Assembly: GCA_963974055.1 (NCBI GenBank)
Contig: CAXBCP010000061.1
Span: 1-13,520 of the forward strand
Direction: 5' to 3'
Length of the DNA stretch: 13,520 nucleotides
Source of the DNA: CAXBCP01 sp963974055
GTDB taxonomy: Bacteria > Pseudomonadota > Alphaproteobacteria > MPNO01 > UBA830
Part shown: piece by piece, positions 8,087-13,520 of the stretch
How the letters are laid out: every line of letters begins with the position of its first letter
How positions within the stretch are numbered: the first letter of the stretch is position 1
Position numbers and translations under genes: made by a program
Notes under the pieces: model-generated
What the model was told of the DNA's origin: nothing
The model's database searches: none
What the model saw: the letters and a program-made list of their open reading frames with translations, nothing else

Positions 8087-8102
8087 CGATTTTCGATATG
8101 AT
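8075..8102 (+). promoter_or_regulatory. Sigma70-like promoter for the TRAP operon
   Basis: A -35 box TTGGCA (8075-8080, five of six consensus bases) is separated by 16 bp from a -10 box TATGAT (8097-8102, five of six). The expected start of transcription is near 8109, giving a leader of about 55 nt before the ATG at 8164. This argues against the in-frame upstream starts at 8083, 8098 and 8101, which would lie upstream of the transcript. It is the best sigma70 match I found by eye in the window. Confidence 0.55.
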
Positions 8103-8163
8103 GCCCCGGGTTGCGCGAATTGGCGAAAATACAACAAACGCGAAACCACTGGGAGACGACTTG

Positions 8164-10065
8164 ATGCAGCTCTGGGCAACCAAAGCATGGCGTGGCCTTG
8201 CCGCTTTAATGACATTTGCGGCGCTGCTTTGGAACATCGATTTTTTCGAATGGCTCGGTTTTGCCTTCGTGCCGGAGCAATATTACGCATTTATCATGGG
8301 TTTTTGCCTGGCGGTGGTTTTCCTGTCCGTCCGGTTCAATCGGTCCGAAGACGCCCGTGTTCCGTGGTACGATGTGGTTCTCTGCCTGGTTTCGCTGGGG
8401 CTGCTGTTCTATGTCGGCTCCAACTTCCTGTACCTGAAGGAATTCGGCTGGGCCGAAAGCACGGACCTGGCAATCGGGATCGGCGCGGTGCTTATGGTGC
8501 TCATTCTGGAAGGTCTGCGCCGCTCTGCCGGCTATATCATGCTGACCATTGCGCTGGTTTTCATCGTGTATGCCCCGCTTGGCCACCTGGTTCCCGGTTC
8601 CCTGGTCGGGTCCAAGACGGAACTGTGGAAACTTGCCGTCAACATGGGATTCAACCCCAATGCCCTGTTCGGTATTCCGCTTCAGGTCGGCACGACGATC
8701 GTCGTGATGTTCATCCTGTTCGGCCAGGTGCTGTTTCAGGCGGGCGGCGGCCAGTTCTTTACCGATCTCGCCATGGCCACGGTGGGCCGTCGCCGTGGAG
8801 GCGCAGCCAAGATTTCGGTCGTGGCCTCCGCCCTGTTCGGCACGATTTCCGGCACGGCGGTCTCGAACGTGGTGACCACCGGCATCATGACCATCCCGCT
8901 GATGCGCAAGGCCGGGTATTCCGCGACCCATGCGGGCGCGATCGAAGCCATCGCGTCGACCGGCGGCCAGTTCATGCCGCCGATTATGGGCGCCGCAGCG
9001 TTCCTGATGGCGGAAATGCTCGAAGTCCCCTATTCGGAGATCGTCATCGCCGCGATTATCCCGTCGCTGCTGTATTATTTCGCAGTCTTCATCCAGGTCG
9101 ACCTGATCGCTGCCAAGGACGACATCAAGTTCATCGACCAGTCTCTGCCGCAGGCAACGGAGGTCTTGCGCGAAGGCTGGCACTTTATCCTGCCCTTCGG
9201 CGTGCTGGTCTATACCCTGTTCGAACTGAACCTGCCGCCCGAACGTGCGGCGATCTATTCGACCGCTTCGTTGCTGATATCCTTTTTCAAGGGATACAAG
9301 GGCGAAAAACTGCGGATTTCGCATCTCTACGACATTTTCAGTTCGACCGGCCGGCTGGTGATCGAACTTGTCATGATCGTGGCGACTGCCGGTTTCGTCA
9401 TCGGCATTCTCAACCTGACGGGGCTCGGTTTCGCGCTGACCTTCGCGCTCGTCGGTATTGCCGGCGACAGCCTGCTTCTGCTGCTGCTCATCAGCGCGGT
9501 GATCTGTATCATCCTTGGAATGGGGATGCCGACGCTGGCAATCTATGTCCTGCTCGGCGCCCTGATCGGCCCGGCAATCGTCGAGGCGGGCATACCGGAA
9601 ATCCCGGCGCATCTGTTCATTCTGTATTTCGGGATGATGTCGATGATCACGCCGCCGATCGCTCTCGCCGCCTTTGCTGCGGCAACGCTGACGAAGGCCG
9701 ACCCCATGGCAACCGGTTTCGTGGCGATGCGGTTCGGCTGGACGGCCTATCTGGTGCCGTTTCTGTTCGTGTATTCGCCGACACTGATTTTGTTCGGAGA
9801 GCCCGCGGATATCGCGATAAACGTGACGACAGCGGTCATCGGGACCTATTTCGGCTCTGTGGCCGTGATCGGTTTCTTCTCGCGCAGGATGAACACGGTT
9901 CTGCGGGTCGTGCTGGGGATTGCCGGTCTCGCGGCATTGGTCCCGTTTGACGTATTCGATGGCGCATCGGCGCTCAATATTGCCGGCGTCGTTACCGGCG
10001 CTGCGATCATCGCCTACGAAATTATGGCGGGAAAAGCGCGCAAGGCCCGCTCAGAAATGGCTTGA
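8164..10065 (+). CDS. TRAP transporter fused permease (4TM + 12TM, DctQM-like)
   Basis: This 633-residue, very hydrophobic inner-membrane protein joins the small (DctQ-like) and large (DctM-like) TRAP subunits in one chain, as usual for TAXI-type TRAP systems. Residues about 10-120 hold the four-helix part. The large part carries the family motifs SGTAVSNVVTTG (229-240), ASTGGQFMPP (264-273) and, in the second inverted half, GMGMPTLA (452-459) and SMITPPIALAAFAA (from 493). TRAP transporters import organic acids and related solutes using a sodium or proton gradient and a periplasmic binding protein. The ATG at 8164 has GGGAG 8 nt upstream; TTG at 8161 is a possible alternative, and a longer frame starts at 8083. 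The TAXI binding-protein gene follows after 70 bp, so they form a complete transporter. Substrate is unknown. Confidence 0.93.
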   Translation: MQLWATKAWRGLAALMTFAALLWNIDFFEWLGFAFVPEQYYAFIMGFCLAVVFLSVRFNRSEDARVPWYDVVLCLVSLGLLFYVGSNFLYLKEFGWAESTDLAIGIGAVLMVLILEGLRRSAGYIMLTIALVFIVYAPLGHLVPGSLVGSKTELWKLAVNMGFNPNALFGIPLQVGTTIVVMFILFGQVLFQAGGGQFFTDLAMATVGRRRGGAAKISVVASALFGTISGTAVSNVVTTGIMTIPLMRKAGYSATHAGAIEAIASTGGQFMPPIMGAAAFLMAEMLEVPYSEIVIAAIIPSLLYYFAVFIQVDLIAAKDDIKFIDQSLPQATEVLREGWHFILPFGVLVYTLFELNLPPERAAIYSTASLLISFFKGYKGEKLRISHLYDIFSSTGRLVIELVMIVATAGFVIGILNLTGLGFALTFALVGIAGDSLLLLLLISAVICIILGMGMPTLAIYVLLGALIGPAIVEAGIPEIPAHLFILYFGMMSMITPPIALAAFAAATLTKADPMATGFVAMRFGWTAYLVPFLFVYSPTLILFGEPADIAINVTTAVIGTYFGSVAVIGFFSRRMNTVLRVVLGIAGLAALVPFDVFDGASALNIAGVVTGAAIIAYEIMAGKARKARSEMA

Positions 10066-10093
10066 CCGATCCCGCCCGTCGCCTAAGGATCGG
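10066..10093 (+). repeat. Stem-loop between TRAP permease and binding-protein genes
   Basis: CCGATCC (10066-10072) pairs perfectly with GGATCGG (10087-10093) across a 14-nt loop and begins directly after the permease stop codon. No T-tract follows, so it is not a standard intrinsic terminator. Such intercistronic hairpins often stabilise or process mRNA and allow unequal expression of neighbouring genes. Here that would affect the ratio of permease to binding protein, which is my inference. Confidence 0.45.
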
Positions 10094-10107
10094 CCCAACA
10101 CAAATAG

Positions 10108-10117
10108 TGAACGTTCA
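10108..10117. repeat. 10-bp palindrome TGAACGTTCA upstream of the TAXI binding-protein gene
   Basis: The perfect palindrome lies 18 nt before the ATG at 10136 and 6 nt before its Shine-Dalgarno GGGAG (10124-10128). It could be a protein-binding half-site pair or a small RNA structure affecting translation. With only 10 bp and one copy it could also be chance. Confidence 0.25.
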
Positions 10118-10135
10118 TAAATCAGGGAGTAACCA

Positions 10136-11113
10136 ATGAAAAAACTCACATTCGCCACCGCCCTTATCGGCGCAGTCGCCTTCTCCGGCGTTGCCGCAGC
10201 GCAGGTCGCCGTGTTCGCCACCAACCCCCAGGGCAGCCTCGGCTACCGCACCGGGATCGCCGTCGCGAAAACAGTTACGGCGAAAGCCGACGGTATCACC
10301 GGGCGGCCGCAGCCAATGGGCGGGTCCACCAATTATATCCCGATCGTAAACCGCGGCGAGGTCGATTTCGGCTTTTCGAACGGCATGGAAACGCTTTACG
10401 CCCATAAAGGCATCGGCACGTTCGAGGGGCGGCCCCATCCGAATCTTCGCATGGTTGGCCGGATGTTCCCGCTGCGCACAGGACTCGCGACGGTCGCGGA
10501 CATGGGCGCCACGACGGTCCATGACTTAAAGAAGCTGAAGGGAAAACGGATCACGTCCCAGTACACCTCGCTCAGCATCATCGAAATCTTCATCAAGGGT
10601 ACGCTGGCCAATGCCAACATGTCCTATGCCGATTTCAAGGCGGTGCCGGTTTCCGGCTTTGCGAAAGGCATGTTCGCGCTCGGCGAAGGCAAGACCGACA
10701 TCAGCTGGATCAGCCTCGGTTCCGGTGCCGGCCGCAAGGTCAACACACAGCTGCGCGGCCGCGGCGGGTTCGTCTATCTCGACATGGACACTTCCCCCGA
10801 AGCGCATGCCCGCTTCAAGAAGTGGATGCCGGCGGCGAAAATCGTCCTGGAATCCAACACGAAAATGCCCGGTATCAAGAAACCGACCCACATCGTCGAG
10901 ATCGACTACGTCCTGTTTACGCACAAAAACATGAGCGACGAGACGGTCTACAAGGTGACCAAGGCGCTTGCGACCAACAAGGCGTATCTCGCGAAGTCCA
11001 TGGGTGCCTTCAACCGGCTGAACCCCGAAACCTTCGCAGAGCCCCAGATGGCGCCGTACCACCCCGGTGCGCTGAAAGCGATCAAGGAACTCGGCCTGAA
11101 AATGGGCAGCTAA
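10136..11113 (+). CDS. TRAP transporter solute-binding protein, TAXI family
   Basis: The 325-residue product has a clear Sec signal peptide, MKKLTFATALIGAVAFSGVA, with probable cleavage after Ala22 (AAA-Q). The mature part starts like TAXI-type binding proteins: PQGSLGYRTGIAVAKTV, then the characteristic MGGSTNYIPIVNRGEVDFGF (61-80) and later LKKLKGKRIT. These proteins capture the solute in the periplasm and deliver it to the TRAP permease, whose gene lies 70 bp upstream on the same strand. The start is backed by GGGAG with a 7-nt spacer. A strong intrinsic terminator follows after 26 bp. At 325 residues it has the usual family length. The TAXI class is named for glutamate-type substrates in older work, but specificity varies widely and cannot be read here. 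Confidence 0.92.
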   Translation: MKKLTFATALIGAVAFSGVAAAQVAVFATNPQGSLGYRTGIAVAKTVTAKADGITGRPQPMGGSTNYIPIVNRGEVDFGFSNGMETLYAHKGIGTFEGRPHPNLRMVGRMFPLRTGLATVADMGATTVHDLKKLKGKRITSQYTSLSIIEIFIKGTLANANMSYADFKAVPVSGFAKGMFALGEGKTDISWISLGSGAGRKVNTQLRGRGGFVYLDMDTSPEAHARFKKWMPAAKIVLESNTKMPGIKKPTHIVEIDYVLFTHKNMSDETVYKVTKALATNKAYLAKSMGAFNRLNPETFAEPQMAPYHPGALKAIKELGLKMGS

Positions 11114-11139
11114 CACGCCCGATCGACACGGATATCAAG

Positions 11140-11172
11140 GGGCGGCGCACCAAACGGTACGCCGCCCTTTTT
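11140..11172 (+). terminator. Intrinsic terminator after the TAXI binding-protein gene
   Basis: GGGCGGCG (11140-11147) pairs with CGCCGCCC (11160-11167), with a further ACC/GGT inner stem and an AAAC loop, followed at once by five T residues (11168-11172). This is a textbook Rho-independent terminator. It lies 40 nt before the second hydrolase gene, so that gene depends on read-through or on a promoter in the short space between. Confidence 0.88.
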
Positions 11173-11211
11173 CGTCCGCCGAACCTGATCCGACCCTTAG
11201 AAGGACGAACA

Positions 11212-12093
11212 ATGTCTGACAGCTCCGATGACGGCCCCAAAGTCTGGCTGGACTACACTCAGCGAGAACTCGACGATCAGTACAACCAGCGCATCCTCGT
11301 CCCCGATGCAAACGACTATATGGCACGCCACGGGGAATTGAGCGCAAAAGTCCGGGAAATCTGTAAATGCATGCTCGACGTCGCCTATGGCCCGTCGGAG
11401 GACGAACGGCTCGATATCTTTCCGGCGGCAAACCCCGGCGCGCCGGTTGTCGTCTACTACCACGGCGGCGCCTGGACGCGCTGGCACAAGGACAATAACA
11501 GCTATCAGGCACCGGCCTTCGTGAATGCCGGCGTGACGTTCGTGCCGGTAAATTTCGGGCTCGTGCCGCAGGTTGACCTCGACGAACTGATGCGCCAGTG
11601 CCGCGCTGCCGTGCAGTGGGTTTATCGCAACGCCGGCGATTTTGGTGCCGATCCCGAAAAGCTCTACGTCGCCGGGCATTCATCCGGCGGCCACGAGGTC
11701 GGTCTGCTTGCGGTGACAGACTGGACCCAGGGCTGGGGATTGCCTGCAGATGTCATCAAGGGCGCGTTCTCCGCCAGCGGTATGTTCGACCTTGCGCCGG
11801 TTCTTCTGAGCTCCCGCAACGAATACCTGCATCTCGACGAAGCGATGACGGCACGCAACAGCGCCCAGCGCCAGATACCGGACAGAATGCCGCCCATGGT
11901 CATCGCCTATGGCGAAGGGGAACAGGTGGAATTTCGGCGCCAGTCAAAGGATTTTGCGGCCGAGCTGCGCCGCCGCGGTCACCCCGTGACCGAGCTCGAT
12001 ATGCCGGGGCTGCACCATTTCCAGATGGCCGAACAGTTCGCCGATGCCGACAGCGCGCTGATGAAGGCGGTTTTCGAGGAGATCGGAGTGTAA
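11212..12093 (+). CDS. Alpha/beta hydrolase, kynurenine-formamidase-like esterase/amidase
   Basis: The protein has 293 residues from the ATG at 11212, which has AAGGA 6 nt upstream; an open frame reaching back to 10822 overlaps the binding-protein gene and is rejected. It shows the oxyanion motif YYHGGAW (82-88), the nucleophile Ser157 in GHSSGGHE (155-162), and a C-terminal LHHF with His269 as the likely catalytic base. The strand where the acid is expected reads YGEGEQVEFRRQ (233-244); there is no Asp, so Glu237 (or Glu235) would have to serve. The HGG...GHSSGGH pattern resembles arylformamidases and related BD-FAE/esterase proteins that hydrolyse formamides or small esters. There is no signal peptide, so it is probably cytoplasmic. 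It sits just after the TRAP-TAXI genes and may act on the imported solute. The true substrate is unknown. Confidence 0.88.
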   Translation: MSDSSDDGPKVWLDYTQRELDDQYNQRILVPDANDYMARHGELSAKVREICKCMLDVAYGPSEDERLDIFPAANPGAPVVVYYHGGAWTRWHKDNNSYQAPAFVNAGVTFVPVNFGLVPQVDLDELMRQCRAAVQWVYRNAGDFGADPEKLYVAGHSSGGHEVGLLAVTDWTQGWGLPADVIKGAFSASGMFDLAPVLLSSRNEYLHLDEAMTARNSAQRQIPDRMPPMVIAYGEGEQVEFRRQSKDFAAELRRRGHPVTELDMPGLHHFQMAEQFADADSALMKAVFEEIGV

Positions 12094-12136
12094 TCGCAGC
12101 CATCCTATCAAACACTGCGGGAAACGGGCGCCCCGA

Positions 12137-12150
12137 ATTGCAAACGCAAT
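12137..12150. repeat. Small hairpin in the convergent intergenic region
   Basis: ATTGC (12137-12141) and GCAAT (12146-12150) pair around an AAAC loop. It sits directly beside the larger stem at 12150-12182, so the two form tandem hairpins between convergent genes. It may add to termination or stabilise 3' ends. Just upstream, GGGCGCCC (12126-12133) is also palindromic. Confidence 0.35.
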
Positions 12151-12182
12151 CCGGCGGCGCGGAAATATCCAACGCCGCCGGA
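12150..12182. terminator. Strong stem-loop, probable bidirectional terminator
   Basis: TCCGGCGGCG (12150-12159) pairs with CGCCGCCGGA (12173-12182), ten perfect base pairs around a 13-nt loop that can itself pair GGA with TCC. It lies between the convergent hydrolase (stop at 12093) and TTT binding-protein (stop at 12209) genes. T-tracts are poor: the plus strand continues GCAGTCTTTCATTT, and the minus side leads into the small hairpin. A shared terminator is likely from position and stability but not certain. Confidence 0.6.
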
Positions 12183-12208
12183 GCAGTCTTTCATTTACGT
12201 TCGAAAAT

Positions 12209-13228
12209 CTACATGCCGAGTACTTTGCGAAGATCGTCGACGATCGGCTTCGGGGCACCAGCCGTTTTTTCCACGATTTTCTGAACGGTTTCTCCCCTGC
12301 CCGCGTTAATCGGCAGTGAACGCTTCTTTGCGTCCGCAAGGAATGTCGGATCGAGGATCATTTCGTTAAATGCTTTCCTCAGCATCGCAACCCGCGCCGC
12401 AGGCACGCCCGGCGGTGCCAGAAGCGACCGGCCGACCGCACCGGCCGAAGACAGCAGCTCGAACATCCGGCGCGAACGGTCGTCCTTGGCGAGATCGAGT
12501 AGCAACGGCACATCGGGGATTTCCTTGGCCTTCTGCAGTCCGATCTGGACGACGAAATTCACTTTTCCGTCGCGGATCCAGTCGGCTTTGCGCGACGTCC
12601 AGCTCAGCAGCGAGCCGCCGCGGCCATGCAGTTCGCCCTGCTCGATCGCAACGTCCATCCCGGATATTCCCTTGTATCCGGCGACAAGCTTGAACTTCGT
12701 GCCGAGCATTTTATTCATGACGGTCGGCACCTGATAGGTTTCCGACCCGCGCCCGGTCGTACCGACGGCGAAGACCCCTTTCTGCGCGTCGGCGATCGTC
12801 TTCGCACCGGTCTTGTGCCACAGGGCGACAACGCTCGCGATATCGGTCAGCGTTCCGATCCAGTTCATCTTCGCCATGTCGAATTTTGCCTTGGCCGGCG
12901 ACAGGATCTGGAACAGGGGCAGATTCTGCTGTACCAGACCGAGCGCCGTCCCATCCTTGGGCGCAACGTTGTAAATATAGGATGCGGCCTTGGAACCGCC
13001 CGCGCCGGGCTGGTTCTGGACGATGATGCCCGGATCGCCCGGAATAAACCGGTTCATATGATCCGCGATGAGCCGGGCATAGGTATCATAGGTGCTGCCG
13101 GCGCTTGTGCCGACGAAGATCGTGATCTGGGTGCCGGCCATGGAAGACGACTGCGCAGTGGCGGTTTGCACAACGCCGAGTGTCATGGCCGCCGCAATCG
13201 CGGGGACCGCAAGTTTTCGCAAATTCAT
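12209..13228 (-). CDS. Tripartite tricarboxylate (TTT/Bug) family solute-binding protein
   Basis: The 339-residue product has a Sec signal peptide (MNLRKLAVPAIAAAMTLGVV, probable cleavage after Ala25). The mature chain shows the TctC/Bug pattern: a first ligand-loop region VGTSAGSTYDTYARLIADHM, then VQNQPGAGGSKAASYIYN, then APKDGTALG. The first loop lacks the usual PGG-x-x-D wording, placing it in a divergent branch of the family. Such proteins bind carboxylates or similar solutes in the periplasm and pass them to a TctA/TctB permease. No TctA or TctB gene is present here, so it is an orphan within the window. The start has GAGGAA about 8 nt upstream. It is convergent with the second hydrolase and transcribed away from the tRNA. 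Substrate is unknown. Confidence 0.9.
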   Translation of the reverse strand: MNLRKLAVPAIAAAMTLGVVQTATAQSSSMAGTQITIFVGTSAGSTYDTYARLIADHMNRFIPGDPGIIVQNQPGAGGSKAASYIYNVAPKDGTALGLVQQNLPLFQILSPAKAKFDMAKMNWIGTLTDIASVVALWHKTGAKTIADAQKGVFAVGTTGRGSETYQVPTVMNKMLGTKFKLVAGYKGISGMDVAIEQGELHGRGGSLLSWTSRKADWIRDGKVNFVVQIGLQKAKEIPDVPLLLDLAKDDRSRRMFELLSSAGAVGRSLLAPPGVPAARVAMLRKAFNEMILDPTFLADAKKRSLPINAGRGETVQKIVEKTAGAPKPIVDDLRKVLGM

Positions 13229-13276
13229 GATTTTGGTTCCTCTACAATTCGGGCGCGGTATTTTTTATTTCCCGAA

Positions 13277-13293
13277 GGACGGCACAGCCGTCC
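13277..13293. repeat. Perfect inverted repeat in the leader of the TTT binding-protein gene
   Basis: GGACGGC (13277-13283) and GCCGTCC (13287-13293) are perfect 7-bp arms with an ACA spacer, about 49 nt upstream of the minus-strand ATG. No T-tract follows on either strand, so it is not an intrinsic terminator. It could be an operator or an RNA hairpin in the leader. Confidence 0.4.
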
Positions 13294-13310
13294 CGGCGCC
13301 TCGAAAAAAC

Positions 13311-13331
13311 TCTGCGCCAAATATCTGCGCC
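13311..13331. repeat. Direct repeat of TCTGCGCC
   Basis: TCTGCGCC occurs at 13311-13318 and 13324-13331, with starts 13 bp apart, upstream of the TTT binding-protein gene and about 60 bp before the tRNA. Spaced direct repeats can bind response regulators, but two copies of an 8-mer in GC-rich DNA may be chance. Confidence 0.25.
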
Positions 13332-13389
13332 GTGCAAGCGGTCGCGGCTTTCCAGCAAGGCTGCTATTTGATAACTAGGTGCCGCTCGC

Positions 13390-13479
13390 GGACGGGTGGC
13401 CGAGTGGTTGAAGGCACTGGTCTTGAAAACCAGCAGGCGTGCAAGCGTCTCGTGGGTTCGAATCCCACCCCGTCCGCCA
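13390..13479 (+). tRNA. tRNA-Ser (anticodon UGA)
   Basis: This is a complete 90-nt class II tRNA. The acceptor stem GGACGGG (13390-13396) pairs with CCCGTCC (13469-13475), followed by discriminator G and an encoded CCA (13477-13479). The anticodon arm CTGGT/ACCAG encloses CTTGAAA with anticodon TGA at 13424-13426, which reads UCA and related serine codons. The long variable arm (about 13434-13451) forms AGGCG/CGTCT, and the T arm is GTGGG-TTCGAAT-CCCAC. The long variable arm and G discriminator are serine identity features. A weak possible promoter is CTTTCC (13348-13353) with GATAAC (13370-13375). No recognisable feature follows to the window end. Confidence 0.98.
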
Positions 13480-13520
13480 ATCTATATCGGTATTGAATTT
13501 TCACGTTGTCGGGCAAGTTG

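Noticed and set aside
8083..8163. N-terminal extension of the TRAP permease from GTG 8083 or ATG 8098/8101
   Set aside because: These codons lie on or before the -10 box of the predicted promoter, while GGGAG before ATG 8164 gives a proper ribosome site.
8054..8290. N-terminal extension of the first alpha/beta hydrolase to 8290
   Set aside because: It would overlap the TRAP coding start and promoter; ATG 8053 has a good Shine-Dalgarno and gives the normal domain start.
8206..9612. 468-residue minus-strand open frame antisense to the TRAP permease
   Set aside because: The composition (many His, Asp, Gln, Arg) is the usual complement of hydrophobic membrane-protein codons; the permease motifs are clear.
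10822..11211. Upstream extension of the second hydrolase frame into the TAXI binding-protein gene
   Set aside because: It overlaps a secure gene and the strong terminator; the ATG at 11212 has AAGGA at the right distance.
13092..13496. 134-residue plus-strand frame running through the tRNA
   Set aside because: It is antisense to the TTT binding-protein signal peptide and reads through the tRNA; no domain or ribosome site was seen.
1..13520. CRISPR array, insertion sequence, toxin-antitoxin pair, riboswitch or phage genes
   Set aside because: I found no regularly spaced repeats, transposase motifs, terminal inverted repeats, small paired genes or recognised riboswitch cores on reading both strands.

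Overview
The window reads as chromosomal DNA of a GC-rich Gram-negative bacterium, most likely an alphaproteobacterium. The evidence is a lytic transglycosylase / RlpA-SPOR / D-Ala-D-Ala carboxypeptidase gene order familiar from that class, an Atm1-type ABC exporter, and TRAP-TAXI and tripartite-tricarboxylate (TTT) solute-binding proteins. I cannot name the genus. Coding density is high, with eleven protein genes (one cut by the left edge) and one tRNA. No insertion sequence, CRISPR array, integrase or transcriptional regulator is visible.

Region 1 (1-3154, all minus strand) is a cell-envelope block. In transcription order it holds a DUF218/YdcF-ElyC-like membrane protein, an MltB-family lytic transglycosylase, an RlpA lipoprotein with a C-terminal SPOR domain, and the start of a penicillin-binding D-Ala-D-Ala carboxypeptidase. 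The transglycosylase and rlpA overlap by 4 nt (ATGA), so they are probably translationally coupled. Region 2 (3238-5109, plus) is a lone Atm1-family ABC half-transporter, divergent from the envelope block and ending 4 nt from the convergent fadH stop.

Region 3 (5114-13228) looks like a transport and catabolism locus. On the minus strand an alpha/beta hydrolase is followed by fadH (2,4-dienoyl-CoA reductase). Divergently, on the plus strand, lie a fused TRAP permease, its TAXI-type periplasmic binding protein, a strong intrinsic terminator, and a second alpha/beta hydrolase of kynurenine-formamidase-like type. A convergent minus-strand gene then encodes a TTT/Bug-type binding protein without its TctA/TctB membrane partners in the window. 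The 110-bp divergent intergenic region carries a good sigma70-like promoter (TTGGCA, 16 bp, TATGAT) whose -35 box lies inside a perfect inverted repeat, a likely operator. My inference is uptake of an unidentified organic acid, ester or amide, then hydrolysis and possibly reduction of a double bond. The substrate cannot be read from the sequence.

Region 4 (13390-13479) is a complete tRNA-Ser(UGA) with an encoded CCA end. The rest of the window, to 13520, shows nothing recognisable.

No wholly new system is evident. The least ordinary points are two binding proteins of unrelated transporter families at one locus, the operator-like repeat on the TRAP promoter, hairpins at gene junctions that could set expression ratios, and the hydrolase pair flanking a TRAP system with fadH.
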